From positions 7,260,501-7,324,500 of the forward strand of contig CANUEZ040000129.1 in the NCBI GenBank assembly GCA_948099385.1: a stretch of 64,000 bases of DNA. Direction: 5' to 3'. The notes below the pieces were generated by a model. The model was not told the origin of the DNA. It saw only the letters and a program-made list of their open reading frames with translations, and searched no databases. Below, in pieces: positions 61,001 to 64,000 of the stretch. The translations under genes were made by a program, and so were the position numbers. This DNA is from Fasciola hepatica. Taxonomy: Eukaryota; Platyhelminthes; Trematoda; Plagiorchiida; Fasciolidae. Each line of letters begins with the position of its first letter. Positions within the stretch are counted from its first letter, which is position 1.

Positions 61001-61119
61001 ATCTGATGCGTTTCTGCAATTCCCAATTCCCATGGCAATCCCGCGTGCTTGATCCCCGTCCAGCTGCTTGCCCCAGTTCCACCATCGTGACCGGAAATCG
61101 TAATGTGAGCCGCTCGTGC
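4212..61119 (-). CDS. GOGAT: Glutamate synthase (GOGAT), fused GltB-GltD type, partial, 11 exons
   Basis: Gene-level entry. The enzyme makes two glutamates from glutamine and 2-oxoglutarate with NAD(P)H as electron donor. Exons in transcription order: 60939-61119, 56104-56384, 48496-48876, 44541-44829, 36466-36716, 35086-35238, 28864-29169, 26479-26757, 23999-24311, 21333-21541, 4212-4488. All internal borders are GT-AG, phases agree at every junction, and the joined 2,920 nt has no stop. Order of parts: FMN/synthase domain end, 3Fe-4S cysteines, GXGXG beta-helix domain, linker, GltD-like half with Fe-S motifs, FAD fold and NAD(P)H fold. Large and small subunits are one chain, as in fungal and invertebrate NADH-GOGAT. 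Missing from the window are the class II glutaminase domain and most of the FMN barrel (beyond 64000) and the C-terminal FAD segment (before position 1). NADH versus NADPH use cannot be decided here. Exon calling was by eye; an RNA alignment could shift a border by a few bases. Confidence 0.95.
4640..4765 (+). repeat. Dispersed repeat, partner of 61425-61520
   Basis: TTTATTATATACAAATGGTA, then CAATATTTCAGGAAGGGGAT, matches TTTATTATACAATGTTAGTA and CAATATTCCATGGAGGGAGT at 61430-61475 in order and direction. The type is unknown. Confidence 0.5.
5704..5755. repeat. (TA)n microsatellite
   Basis: About 26 perfect TA units inside the long intron. Confidence 0.97.
8440..8700 (+). repeat. LTR-like dispersed repeat, copy 1 (most diverged)
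   Basis: It aligns with 23300-23480 and 33150-33330 through ACGGATTCGCGAAAGA, GACGAGAAAGA, GGGGTGGCTAGCCGTCACAT and AAGCAATCAGAAG. A short segment at 10829-10860 (ACACGCAGTCTGCG) also resembles the 5' end of copy 2. Confidence 0.5.
9866..10010 (+). mobile_element. Penelope-like element fragment, GIY-YIG endonuclease remnant
   Basis: The frame starting at 9872 reads [20 protein letters not shown], then NMEEHVPK before a stop. The pattern Y-x-F-x-C-x-CGxxYxxRTxxxLxxRxxEHxP is that of the GIY-YIG endonuclease at the end of Penelope-like retroelements, with the YIGRT core mutated to YAERT. The continuation to about 10200 has stops in all sensible frames. The identification rests on this one motif block. 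Confidence 0.5.
12016..12033. repeat. Poly-C run
   Basis: Eighteen consecutive C. Length is prone to sequencing error. Confidence 0.95.
13013..15897 (+). repeat. Left arm of large inverted repeat
   Basis: This stretch is the reverse complement of 38636-42143 once the 642-bp insertion in the other arm is removed. Over the 321 bp at 14974-15294 I count 8 differences from 39881-40201 (97.5% identity); the outer part near 15660-15897 looks more diverged. This arm has an extra 16 bp near 13108-13123 relative to the other. It contains a minus-strand SINE at 13945-14173. No terminal inverted repeats or target-site duplication were found at its ends, so it may be a duplicated genomic block or an unclassified old element. 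It lies in the 16.8 kb GOGAT intron. Confidence 0.93.
13945..14173 (-). repeat. SINE family 1, copy inside left inverted repeat arm
   Basis: Reverse complement shows the head AGACCGTTGAGAACCAGCCC, B box GGTTCGAGTCC, then the GCACTGCTGATGATTCCTAA body and CCATGGTTTTCA block. It corresponds in position to the copy at 41002-41233. Confidence 0.85.
16508..16551. repeat. (TTC)n microsatellite
   Basis: About 14 units of TTC. It produces spurious poly-Ser, poly-Phe and poly-Leu frames. Confidence 0.95.
17981..18056. repeat. Compound (GTTT)n(GT)n microsatellite
   Basis: GTTT units from about 17981 pass directly into about 23 GT units. Confidence 0.95.
21333..21541 (-). CDS. GOGAT: GOGAT exon j: GltD NAD(P)H-binding segment
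   Basis: Two bases complete a glycine, then 69 codons. The acceptor is TTTAG and the donor [21 protein letters not shown] is the conserved (G/R)xLxGIxFAMxFL segment. After a polar stretch, [19 protein letters not shown] (residues 49-67) is the GGGDTGxDC nucleotide-binding motif for NAD(P)H. It ends LRQ and joins [16 protein letters not shown] of the next exon, 16.8 kb away; in the family this point reads (R/L)(H/Q)GA. This is the last exon inside the segment bracketed by the inverted repeat arms. Confidence 0.96.
21542..23998 (-). other. GOGAT intron i-j, 2,457 bp
   Basis: It contains the LTR-like repeat 23200-23560, with a G run (23190-23199) just before it, and a 9-G run near 21653. Nothing else is recognisable. 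Confidence 0.85.
23200..23560 (+). repeat. LTR-like dispersed repeat, copy 2
   Basis: It shares with 33060-33425 a core including an exact 20-bp match (GGTGGCTGGCCGTATCACCA), plus ACGGAATC and GAGAAAGAA blocks in the same order, and a less exact match with 8440-8700. Downstream of the core is a TATA-like CAATATAAGTATT, then an AATAAA at 23510. That order of promoter and polyadenylation-type signals is what a solo LTR would show. Clean ends and target duplications were not found. Confidence 0.55.
23999..24311 (-). CDS. GOGAT: GOGAT exon i: GltD FAD domain
   Basis: One hundred and four codons plus one base, phase 0 in and phase 1 out. The acceptor is CCACAG and the donor GTGCG. It begins [20 protein letters not shown], the second strand of the FAD fold with the acidic residue (E9) that contacts ribose, then [19 protein letters not shown], typical of glutamate synthase and dihydropyrimidine dehydrogenase N-terminal folds. 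A less conserved insert ([20 protein letters not shown]) precedes [28 protein letters not shown] matches the GATxPRDL motif of the family. The insert lengthens a surface loop; nothing suggests inactivation. Confidence 0.95.
24312..26478 (-). other. GOGAT intron h-i, 2,167 bp
   Basis: Contains SINE family 3 (24609-24850). The rest shows no gene or recognisable repeat. Confidence 0.85.
24609..24850 (+). repeat. SINE family 3, copy
   Basis: The tRNA-like head GGAGGTGGTTGAGCGGGTAG has a good A box (TGGTTGAGCGGG) and a weak B box (GCTCAAATCC). The body includes CTCCACTCCAAGTCGCAGAG, shared with the minus-strand copy at 1690-2003. Confidence 0.6.
26479..26757 (-). CDS. GOGAT: GOGAT exon h: second Fe-S motif and FAD-binding Rossmann start
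   Basis: Ninety-three codons, phase 0 at both ends (acceptor AACAG, donor GTTAG). [19 protein letters not shown] carries cysteines at residues 24, 28 and 32, the second Fe-S ligand set of GltD-like proteins. The sequence then passes through [15 protein letters not shown] to [17 protein letters not shown] at residues 75-91. GSGPAG is the dinucleotide-binding glycine motif for FAD. There is no in-frame ATG near its start, so it is invisible to start-based ORF calling. All key cysteines and glycines are present. Confidence 0.96.
27050..27218 (+). repeat. SINE family 2, copy
   Basis: A tRNA-like head (GGCGGTGATCAGGCGGTTAT, B box near 27102 GGTCCGAATCC) is followed by a short body and a TAAATAAATAAG tail. 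It resembles 56599-56752 in head, length and AATAAATRAAT tail. Confidence 0.6.
27530..27605 (-). repeat. tRNA-like SINE head, family unclear
   Basis: The reverse complement ACACCGGGCAGTAGTATAAC, then CCCGGGATTCAAATCGC, is arranged like a pol III A and B box pair. A similar arrangement (CCGGGCGACAGCAG, then GGGGTTTGAATCTCC) occurs inside the inverted repeat arms near 14950-15010 and its partner near 40170-40230. Confidence 0.4.
28230..28400 (+). mobile_element. Probable Penelope-like element 3' fragment
   Basis: The frame through 28317-28400 reads [19 protein letters not shown] and then QALRLPWP. This resembles the extreme C-terminus after the GIY-YIG domain in Penelope-like elements (A-x-x-IR-x-x-x-P-x-LC-x-QKxxVxxLxLPW). 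It is in the same orientation as the fragment at 9866 but 18 kb away, so it is a separate insertion. Confidence 0.45.
28864..29169 (-). CDS. GOGAT: GOGAT exon g: GltD-like N-terminus, first Fe-S motif
   Basis: One hundred and two codons, phase 0 at both ends (acceptor ATATAG, donor GTGAG). About 30 linker residues are followed by [20 protein letters not shown] and HDWGEVY, the start of the small-subunit fold. Cysteines at exon residues 73, 76, 81 and 87 ([21 protein letters not shown]) form the first of the two low-potential 4Fe-4S ligand sets of the GltD family. The exon ends [11 protein letters not shown], where the family has LIPxWNDLV. It joins to [19 protein letters not shown] of the next exon. 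Confidence 0.96.
31400..32240 (+). mobile_element. Second decayed non-LTR reverse transcriptase fragment (Jockey/CR1-like)
   Basis: The plus-strand frame from 31433 reads [19 protein letters not shown], equivalent to the 'S.GVPQGS.LGP.LF' block. CSDDIAL at 31520-31540 follows, where active elements have YADD, and then [10 protein letters not shown]. After stops and a frame change near 31690, [17 protein letters not shown] corresponds to the 'YLGV.....L.W..HI' block. Further on, [19 protein letters not shown] (about 32060-32120) matches the C-terminal region of Jockey/CR1-like elements. It is on the strand opposite to GOGAT and clearly dead. The 5' endonuclease region was not recognised. Confidence 0.75.
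32828..32990 (-). repeat. SINE family 1, strongly diverged copy
   Basis: On the plus strand, CCATCATTGAAAACTATGGG, then TTGTTAGAAATCATCAG, and an AACACCTAACATCGAGGCCA head match the reversed family order. The B box is degraded. Confidence 0.6.
33060..33425 (+). repeat. LTR-like dispersed repeat, copy 3
   Basis: Same core as 23200-23560. Two CCAAT motifs occur in CACCAATCAACCAATCAGAA, followed about 80 bp later by a TATA-like CCTTATAAATTA. The 5' part (33065-33120) contains GGCTGAC and GTCAGCCC in inverted order. Confidence 0.55.
33688..33888 (+). repeat. SINE family 1, diverged copy
   Basis: It has the head AGACCGTTGAGAGTCAGCCC, a mutated B box (GAGTTGAAGTCCC), the GAATGAGCACTAATAATGAT body, CTCCATGGTTTTCAG and the TTGTGAATCATTTGAG tail. 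The block order is as in the better copies. Confidence 0.75.
35086..35238 (-). CDS. GOGAT: GOGAT exon f: end of GltB-like part and start of linker
   Basis: Fifty-one codons, phase 0 at both ends, acceptor TATAG and donor GTTAG. It reads [16 protein letters not shown], then [17 protein letters not shown], the terminal helix of the GltB-like part where the family has a V-x-P-x-(D/E)Y+R(V/A)L motif. The rest ([18 protein letters not shown]) is a charged, polar linker. The GltB-like part therefore ends in this exon, and the 5.9 kb intron that follows lies within the inter-subunit linker. The exon is short and lacks ATG, and was recognised from homology and phase. Confidence 0.9.
35239..36465 (-). 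other. GOGAT intron e-f, 1,227 bp
   Basis: The shortest intron read. I see no repeat or gene in it. Confidence 0.85.
36466..36716 (-). CDS. GOGAT: GOGAT exon e: GXGXG domain, second half
   Basis: Starts in phase 1 (bases GA complete a glycine codon), then [12 protein letters not shown], the most conserved strand of the GXGXG domain, followed by [20 protein letters not shown] at residues 15-34. It continues through [20 protein letters not shown] to KETCSE and a GTTAG donor, 83 whole codons, leaving in phase 0. The upstream intron (36717-44540) contains the right arm of the large inverted repeat, so this is the first exon inside the bracketed segment. Confidence 0.95.
37475..37575 (+). repeat. 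SINE family 1, internally deleted fragment
   Basis: GGATACGCACCGCTGATGAA, followed after a deletion by TTTCAATGGTGAGTTAGG and CTGCATGATGAAACAT, corresponds to the middle and tail of family 1. No head is present. Confidence 0.5.
38893..39534 (+). mobile_element. 642-bp retroelement insertion with target-site duplication
   Basis: The insertion is flanked by the direct repeat TTGCACAATG (38883-38892 and 39535-39544). The left inverted repeat arm has the uninterrupted site near 15640-15660, so the borders are well defined. The inserted DNA is GC-rich at its left end, with a block from about 38935 to 39470, and ends at the right in a TA-rich simple repeat (39487-39534). A 3' microsatellite tail and a short duplication fit target-primed reverse transcription, as in a non-autonomous non-LTR element or a truncated RTE-type 5' region. 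It has no convincing coding sequence. The family name is not known to me. Confidence 0.85.
41002..41233 (+). repeat. SINE family 1, copy inside right inverted repeat arm
   Basis: Well preserved copy: the AGACCGTTGGGAACCAGCCC head, B box GGTTCGAGTCC near 41071, the ATGCACTGCTGATGATTTCT body, CCATGGTTTTCAATGG, and the GTGAATCATATCATG tail. Positionally equivalent to 13945-14173. Confidence 0.87.
42144..42250 (+). repeat. SINE family 1, 3' fragment at end of right arm
   Basis: It starts exactly where inverted repeat homology stops: GGAACAAGGGTGAAACGGCT, then CTATGGTTTTTAATGG and GGTGAATCATATCTCG. The head is missing. Confidence 0.65.
44541..44829 (-). CDS. GOGAT: GOGAT exon d: GXGXG domain, first half
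   Basis: Ninety-six codons plus one base. The start is placed after GAACAG because the frame upstream meets a TAA and because [18 protein letters not shown] then follows directly from HIK of the preceding exon in phase 0. Repeating glycine turns of the beta-helix are visible: GSAGQSF (5-11), [15 protein letters not shown] (24-38), [12 protein letters not shown] (61-72), [14 protein letters not shown] (77-90), then VVVEG at the donor GTAAG. This domain is structural and links the synthase site to the subunit interface; it holds no catalytic residue. The acceptor has a weak pyrimidine tract, so the 5' border is the least secure of the eleven. Confidence 0.93.
45980..46028. repeat. (CA)n microsatellite
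   Basis: About 24 perfect CA units. Confidence 0.95.
47571..47770 (-). repeat. SINE-like family 4, minus member of an inverted pair
   Basis: The reverse complement has a tRNA-like head (AGAGGTAACACACACACC, then CCCGGGTTGAAACCC near 47690), then a body CTGCACCACTGATAAGCTCT and GAAACTCGAGTCTGGTGCTT. The body resembles the middle of family 1 but the head and tail differ. Confidence 0.65.
47861..47956 (+). repeat. SINE-like family 4, plus member of an inverted pair
   Basis: CATGCACCACTGATGAGCTC, GAAACTCGAGTCTGGGGCTT and GACCTAAGGTTTGTGC match the reverse complement of 47575-47662 closely. No tRNA-like head is recognisable upstream. Confidence 0.7.
48496..48876 (-). CDS. GOGAT: GOGAT exon c: link from synthase domain to GXGXG domain
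   Basis: One hundred and twenty-seven codons, phase 0 at both ends. The acceptor is CTTAG before CCT ATC CGA and the donor is GTAAG after CAC ATC AAG. It starts [19 protein letters not shown], the usual 'aldolase end' segment after the synthase barrel. It then has a less conserved acidic stretch ([17 protein letters not shown]) and enters the GXGXG domain with [20 protein letters not shown], equivalent to the N-x-DR-x-GxxLS strand that opens the beta-helix in GltB. The final GLPEGRHIK runs straight into [11 protein letters not shown] of the next exon. The region after the 3Fe-4S site is variable between species, so the acidic insert is not informative by itself. Confidence 0.93.
50534..50760 (+). 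repeat. SINE family 1, diverged copy
   Basis: The head GGTTGACAGCCAGTTGTGAT is followed by a B box in GGATTCGAGTCC (50609-50620), the GTGCACTGCTAGTGATTCCT body, and the CTGCATAATGAACCATTTGG tail. Confidence 0.7.
53440..53458. repeat. Short (CA)n tract
   Basis: Nine CA units; a similar GT tract lies at 95-113 and another, imperfect, near 62525-62546. Confidence 0.9.
56104..56384 (-). CDS. GOGAT: GOGAT exon b: end of synthase domain with 3Fe-4S cysteines
   Basis: Begins with the last two bases of a glycine codon, then [14 protein letters not shown], and runs 93 further codons to EYLK before a GTATG donor. Cysteines at exon residues 26, 32 and 37 in [15 protein letters not shown] have the C-x5-C-x4-C spacing of the 3Fe-4S cluster that carries electrons to FMN in GltB. 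The following residues ([13 protein letters not shown], then [20 protein letters not shown]) are typical of the family. This is one of the best conserved exons, and the iron-sulfur triad is intact, so the cluster should form. It joins in phase 0 to the next exon to give [11 protein letters not shown] followed by [14 protein letters not shown]. Confidence 0.96.
56599..56752 (+). repeat. SINE family 2, copy
   Basis: The head is CGGCAGTGGTCAACCTGTCA with a B-box-like GGGTTCAACTCT at 56649-56660, then a body and the tail ATAATAAATGAATAG. It is the only recognisable feature of the first part of this intron. Confidence 0.6.
57020..59650 (-). mobile_element. Decayed non-LTR retrotransposon, RTE/CR1 type (endonuclease and reverse transcriptase)
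   Basis: Minus-strand translation shows, with several frameshifts and stops, an apurinic-endonuclease part ([20 protein letters not shown] near 59460-59400, then [20 protein letters not shown] near 59320-59260). A region follows with the pre-RT motif [20 protein letters not shown] at 58400-58330. Reverse transcriptase blocks come next: [34 protein letters not shown] and [17 protein letters not shown] (58070-57845), then VRRGC where active elements have VRQGC. After that are [20 protein letters not shown] and a C-terminal region to about 57060. It is one element from 5' endonuclease to 3' end in the right order, but broken in many places and not functional. It lies antisense to nothing: same strand as GOGAT, within the 4.6 kb intron. 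The clade within RTE/CR1 is uncertain. Confidence 0.88.
60080..60238 (-). repeat. SINE family 1, minus member of a head-to-head pair
   Basis: On the plus strand, ATATGATTCATCAAGCAGC, ACCATTGAAAACCATGGAAG and TTAGGAATCATCGCAGTGCG are the reversed tail and body. A 17-C run (60210-60226) and a reversed B box (GGAATCGAACCC) follow. The upstream part of the head is missing. Confidence 0.8.
60242..60400 (+). repeat. SINE family 1, plus member of a head-to-head pair
   Basis: The head GCGTTCCATTCACAATCG is followed by B box GGATTCGAGTCCC, the ATGTGCACTACCGATGATTC body, CTTCCATGGTTTTCAATTG and the GCATGATGAATCATC tail. It faces the copy at 60080-60238. Confidence 0.8.
60939..61119 (-). CDS. GOGAT: GOGAT exon a: FMN-binding barrel segment
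   Basis: Sixty codons plus one base, entered in phase 0 after an acceptor ending CTTAG and left in phase 1 at a GTAGGC donor. The frame has no ATG and lies under longer open frames, so a simple ORF scan misses it. Residues 8-20 read [13 protein letters not shown], followed by [20 protein letters not shown], the hallmark FMN and 2-oxoglutarate site region of GOGAT, and then QVDGQIRT, which leads into the RDV start of the next exon. Just after ETHQ the residues are [10 protein letters not shown], where members of the family usually read close to TLVLNDLRSR, so this short stretch is divergent while its surroundings are conserved. The preceding exon was not found up to 64000, so the upstream intron is at least 2.9 kb. 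Confidence 0.9.
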
Positions 61120-64000
61120 CTAAGAGAGTGAGTGAGAGCATGTGTGGGTGCGAACGAGAATACTGTGCGATTAGGACTCAATGATGACGGAAATGATTGG
61201 ATCGAGACGAAGTCACTTGGCTTACCAACTGAGTCCGGCGAAGGTCAAGTCAGACTCTGGTAATTGTTTTAATTTTGCATTCTTTTTTGTTCGAAATTTC
61301 ACATTATTTTGTTAAAAAACACTTCCGTCTATTCAACTCCCTTAATTTTTCATTAGGCTGGATCTTCACAATATTATCGCATCAAAGTGTCTTTATCACT
61401 CATTCTTTCATCTTTTTATTTACTTCACTTTTATTATACAATGTTAGTACAATATTCCATGGAGGGAGTCGTGGCCAATTTAAGACTGCCACGTGGGGAA
61501 AGTGGCTAGCTGGGACGCGAGGTTTTGGACCCCGAGGACAAAACGATCTACCGTCCATCATGGTGACCATCTGACCACCTCCGCTCAAATTCTGTTGGTT
61601 ATCTTTAATGCGTGGTTGCTGCATGCTGAATAAGTTTTTAAATGTTTTTTTTAATACATTCGTTTATTTCTTGCGATAAGATTTCAGGCGAATTGATAAT
61701 GTTAGTTTAGATGTACTAACCGGTGGTTGGATTACTGATTGTGCTCAAACGCGCTGTGGTCAAATAAGTCCAGGTTTCTTCGTTGACAACACGGAAATGA
61801 CTTGAGATTAGTCTAGAATATAAGTTCCCATATCAGAAAGAGGCAAAAAGATCCTTGAATTTCCCTGCTATGTCCAGCTATTTTATCTCGTTGCTAGGAC
61901 AGAAATACTTAGATCCATCACACTTCCAACAGGTCATAAGCTTAAAAAAATTAGTCATCTTAGTTCATTCGGTGTGAGACCACAAAGTGTGTTCTATGAA
62001 TAGATTTTTTATTATTGATGAAAAATAACAACCAGTGTGGAATTGTGGCGGAAATAAATTAGGTCGAATTATATACTGATTCCAACTCACTCCCTCTCGC
62101 GTACCATGGCAATGACAAGAAGGGAACTGATAGAAGAAGGTTTCTGTTTTGCCCGAGTGAATTTGATTCGAAATTAGGCGCCCAGAAGTGGAAATAAGAC
62201 GGAAACTAGGAAATTTAAATTATACATACGCGTACCTTCATTGTTCCTGCTCATTCCCGTTGGACTAAATACTATTTCGCAAAGAAATAACCTTTGAACA
62301 TCTCGTGCGCGATTTCATAGAGATATGCCGAACAATCCTTGCTCCAATCTCCTTTGCCATGATCGACTAAGAAATAGCTCATCTTACAGAGCATTCTGAC
62401 TAACTAAGTGATTCCATTTGATTGTAAAAGAGAAACCGGATACTTTCATTCCCGTTGACCTCAAGACTCTTCTGTTCGTTTGCAAACGCTGGTGTCAGTG
62501 CATCAGAGCATACATACATACGTGTTTGTGTTTGTGTGTGTGTGTATGTATCTAGGACAGCAAAAAAACTTGATTCCGTGCACGGGACAGAATAAAACGA
62601 ATCTGTTTTCAGATCTGTCCATTGTTTAATGCCGTTCATCAACTTGGTAGGGTGAGCATTTTCAGGCATAACGACGTGTCGTAAACAATTTACGCACAAT
62701 TCCGTTCAACCTCGAGCCACCCTTACCTAGGCTGTCTACCTCAAAGTGAACCCCTCATGTGCTCCGAATAGGCGTTGGGTGTTTCTCGACATACGGAAGA
62801 GAAGCACGCACACTCAGACGAAAGGAAAGTAAAGCGAACTGAGTGAACGACAAACGGAATTTCCTGTTTAGTGAGTGATGTAGCTTGTTGTTATTATTGC
62901 TGTTGCTGCCGTTGCAGTTGCATTCTAGATGTTGGTGCTGACGCTTGTACCCTTTTTATTATTCTCATTCTCTAATGGAGTCAACTTTATGTCCCGAATT
63001 TACTCGACCAAATGCGTTGGGGATAATCAAGTCTGTCTGGGGGTAGAGTGGGGTCAAATTCTACTGAGAACCAAAATTTGGTTAAGGAGACGAAGATTGG
63101 TTGATCAGAATGACACCTGAGCGCTCTTTTGAGCTGTTTGATAAACGGAGTTGTCCGAAAGAACATTTGTTCACGCTTTTGAAAATAGATGAACTATCGG
63201 AGTTGAAAATTCACTTGCAAATCCGATTAGATCTTTATAGGTGCTGTCCGGTAAAGAGTGAACAAGAAATGTTCCGAACGAGATTCAAAGTGTATGAAGA
63301 AAACGATGCACCACGAGTTTTTTTACTGCAAAACTGCCTCGTGAAAGGTTACGCGCGGTGACTGAAATGTCGGCTGGTTGTAACTTTTCCGTCGACAGAG
63401 CTGTATTACTGGCATAACAATTTTCTACTTTCATCAGTGTTCGCATAGAACATTTTGCAATGTATGGAAGAAGACGTCGGCCGAGATGAGATAGATAGGC
63501 TTGAACTCTGTTCTGTATGAATCGGTTCCATTTATCTGGATCACTACACGTTTTATATATTTTGGGACAACAAAGATCAAATTTAACCATTTGAACCAAA
63601 AGGTTTGAAAGAAGCTTGTGGAATTCACCTGCTTTCTACCTTGATCACTCAAGCGGTATTTTTTTGACTGACCAATTCATTTGTGCGGTGGGCAAATTAT
63701 TTAGTTTGTCATTGTTGTGTGGATTTATCCACTTTCGGATCGATAACAATCTGATTTCCTGTTGATCTGTGCCTATTTTCTGCGACGATAGCACGCACTT
63801 GCACTTTGCATCCGTCAGAACCACTTCATCCAATCGCATTTCACCACCCACGGAACAGCCTTACTTGGTCGGGCCGATATCGTGCACAGCCTGTGCCTGT
63901 TCTTCAGTTCTTGGTACTTACTAACTTGGGTACTAATAAAAGGATTTCTTACGCGCGATGTGCTCTCATTTAACTGCAAATAATATCATCAGGAATTGAA
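61120..64000 (-). other. GOGAT intron upstream of exon a, at least 2,881 bp
   Basis: Contains the dispersed repeat at 61425-61520 and an imperfect GT tract near 62525. I looked for the preceding FMN-domain exon (expected SVKLVSEVGVGTVAAG-like) on the minus strand and did not find it. Confidence 0.6.
61425..61520 (+). repeat. Dispersed repeat, partner of 4640-4765
   Basis: Same orientation as the 4640 copy. It lies just upstream of GOGAT exon a, in the intron beyond it. No coding content was seen. Confidence 0.5.

Noticed and set aside
63645..63920. Possible upstream GOGAT exon on the minus strand (reads VGGEMRLDEVVLTDAK and, in another frame, TEEQAQAVHDIGPTK before a GTAAGG)
   Set aside because: Neither frame matches the FMN-domain sequence expected before exon a, and stops occur at once upstream. 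A donor-like site alone is not evidence.

Overview
The window looks like intron-rich nuclear DNA of an invertebrate animal, most likely a flatworm and possibly a trematode. This assignment is an inference. It rests on one large GT-AG spliced gene with introns of 1 to 17 kb, a fused (single-chain) glutamate synthase of the kind found in fungi and many invertebrates, and a background of decayed non-LTR retrotransposons, apparent Penelope-like fragments, several tRNA-headed SINE families and many microsatellites. No bacterial operon, CRISPR array or rRNA was seen.

One gene can be supported. It is a glutamate synthase (GOGAT) on the minus strand, incomplete at both ends. Eleven exons were read at 60939-61119, 56104-56384, 48496-48876, 44541-44829, 36466-36716, 35086-35238, 28864-29169, 26479-26757, 23999-24311, 21333-21541 and 4212-4488. 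They join in frame with matching phases and GT-AG borders into 2,920 nt (973 codons plus one base). In order they encode the end of the FMN/synthase domain with its 3Fe-4S cysteines, the GXGXG (alpha-subunit C-terminal) domain, a linker, and the GltD-like subunit with two iron-sulfur motifs, an FAD fold and an NAD(P)H fold. The N-terminal glutaminase domain and first part of the synthase domain should lie beyond 64000, and the last C-terminal exon(s) before position 1.

The rest is intron. The main structural feature is a pair of inverted repeat arms, 13013-15897 and 38636-42143, about 2.9 kb of shared sequence and 97.5% identical in the 321-bp stretch counted. They bracket 22.7 kb that holds six glutamate synthase exons. 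The right arm carries a 642-bp insertion (38893-39534) with a 10-bp target-site duplication; the left arm has the empty site. Both arms carry a SINE at the same place.

Other intronic content: an RTE/CR1-type non-LTR remnant (about 57020-59650, minus), a second non-LTR reverse transcriptase remnant (31400-32240, plus), two Penelope-like 3' fragments (9866-10010 and 28230-28400, plus), three copies of an LTR-like repeat (8440-8700, 23200-23560, 33060-33425), several tRNA-derived SINE families including two head-to-head inverted pairs (60080-60400 and 47571-47956), and simple repeats. Between these, long stretches show nothing recognisable.
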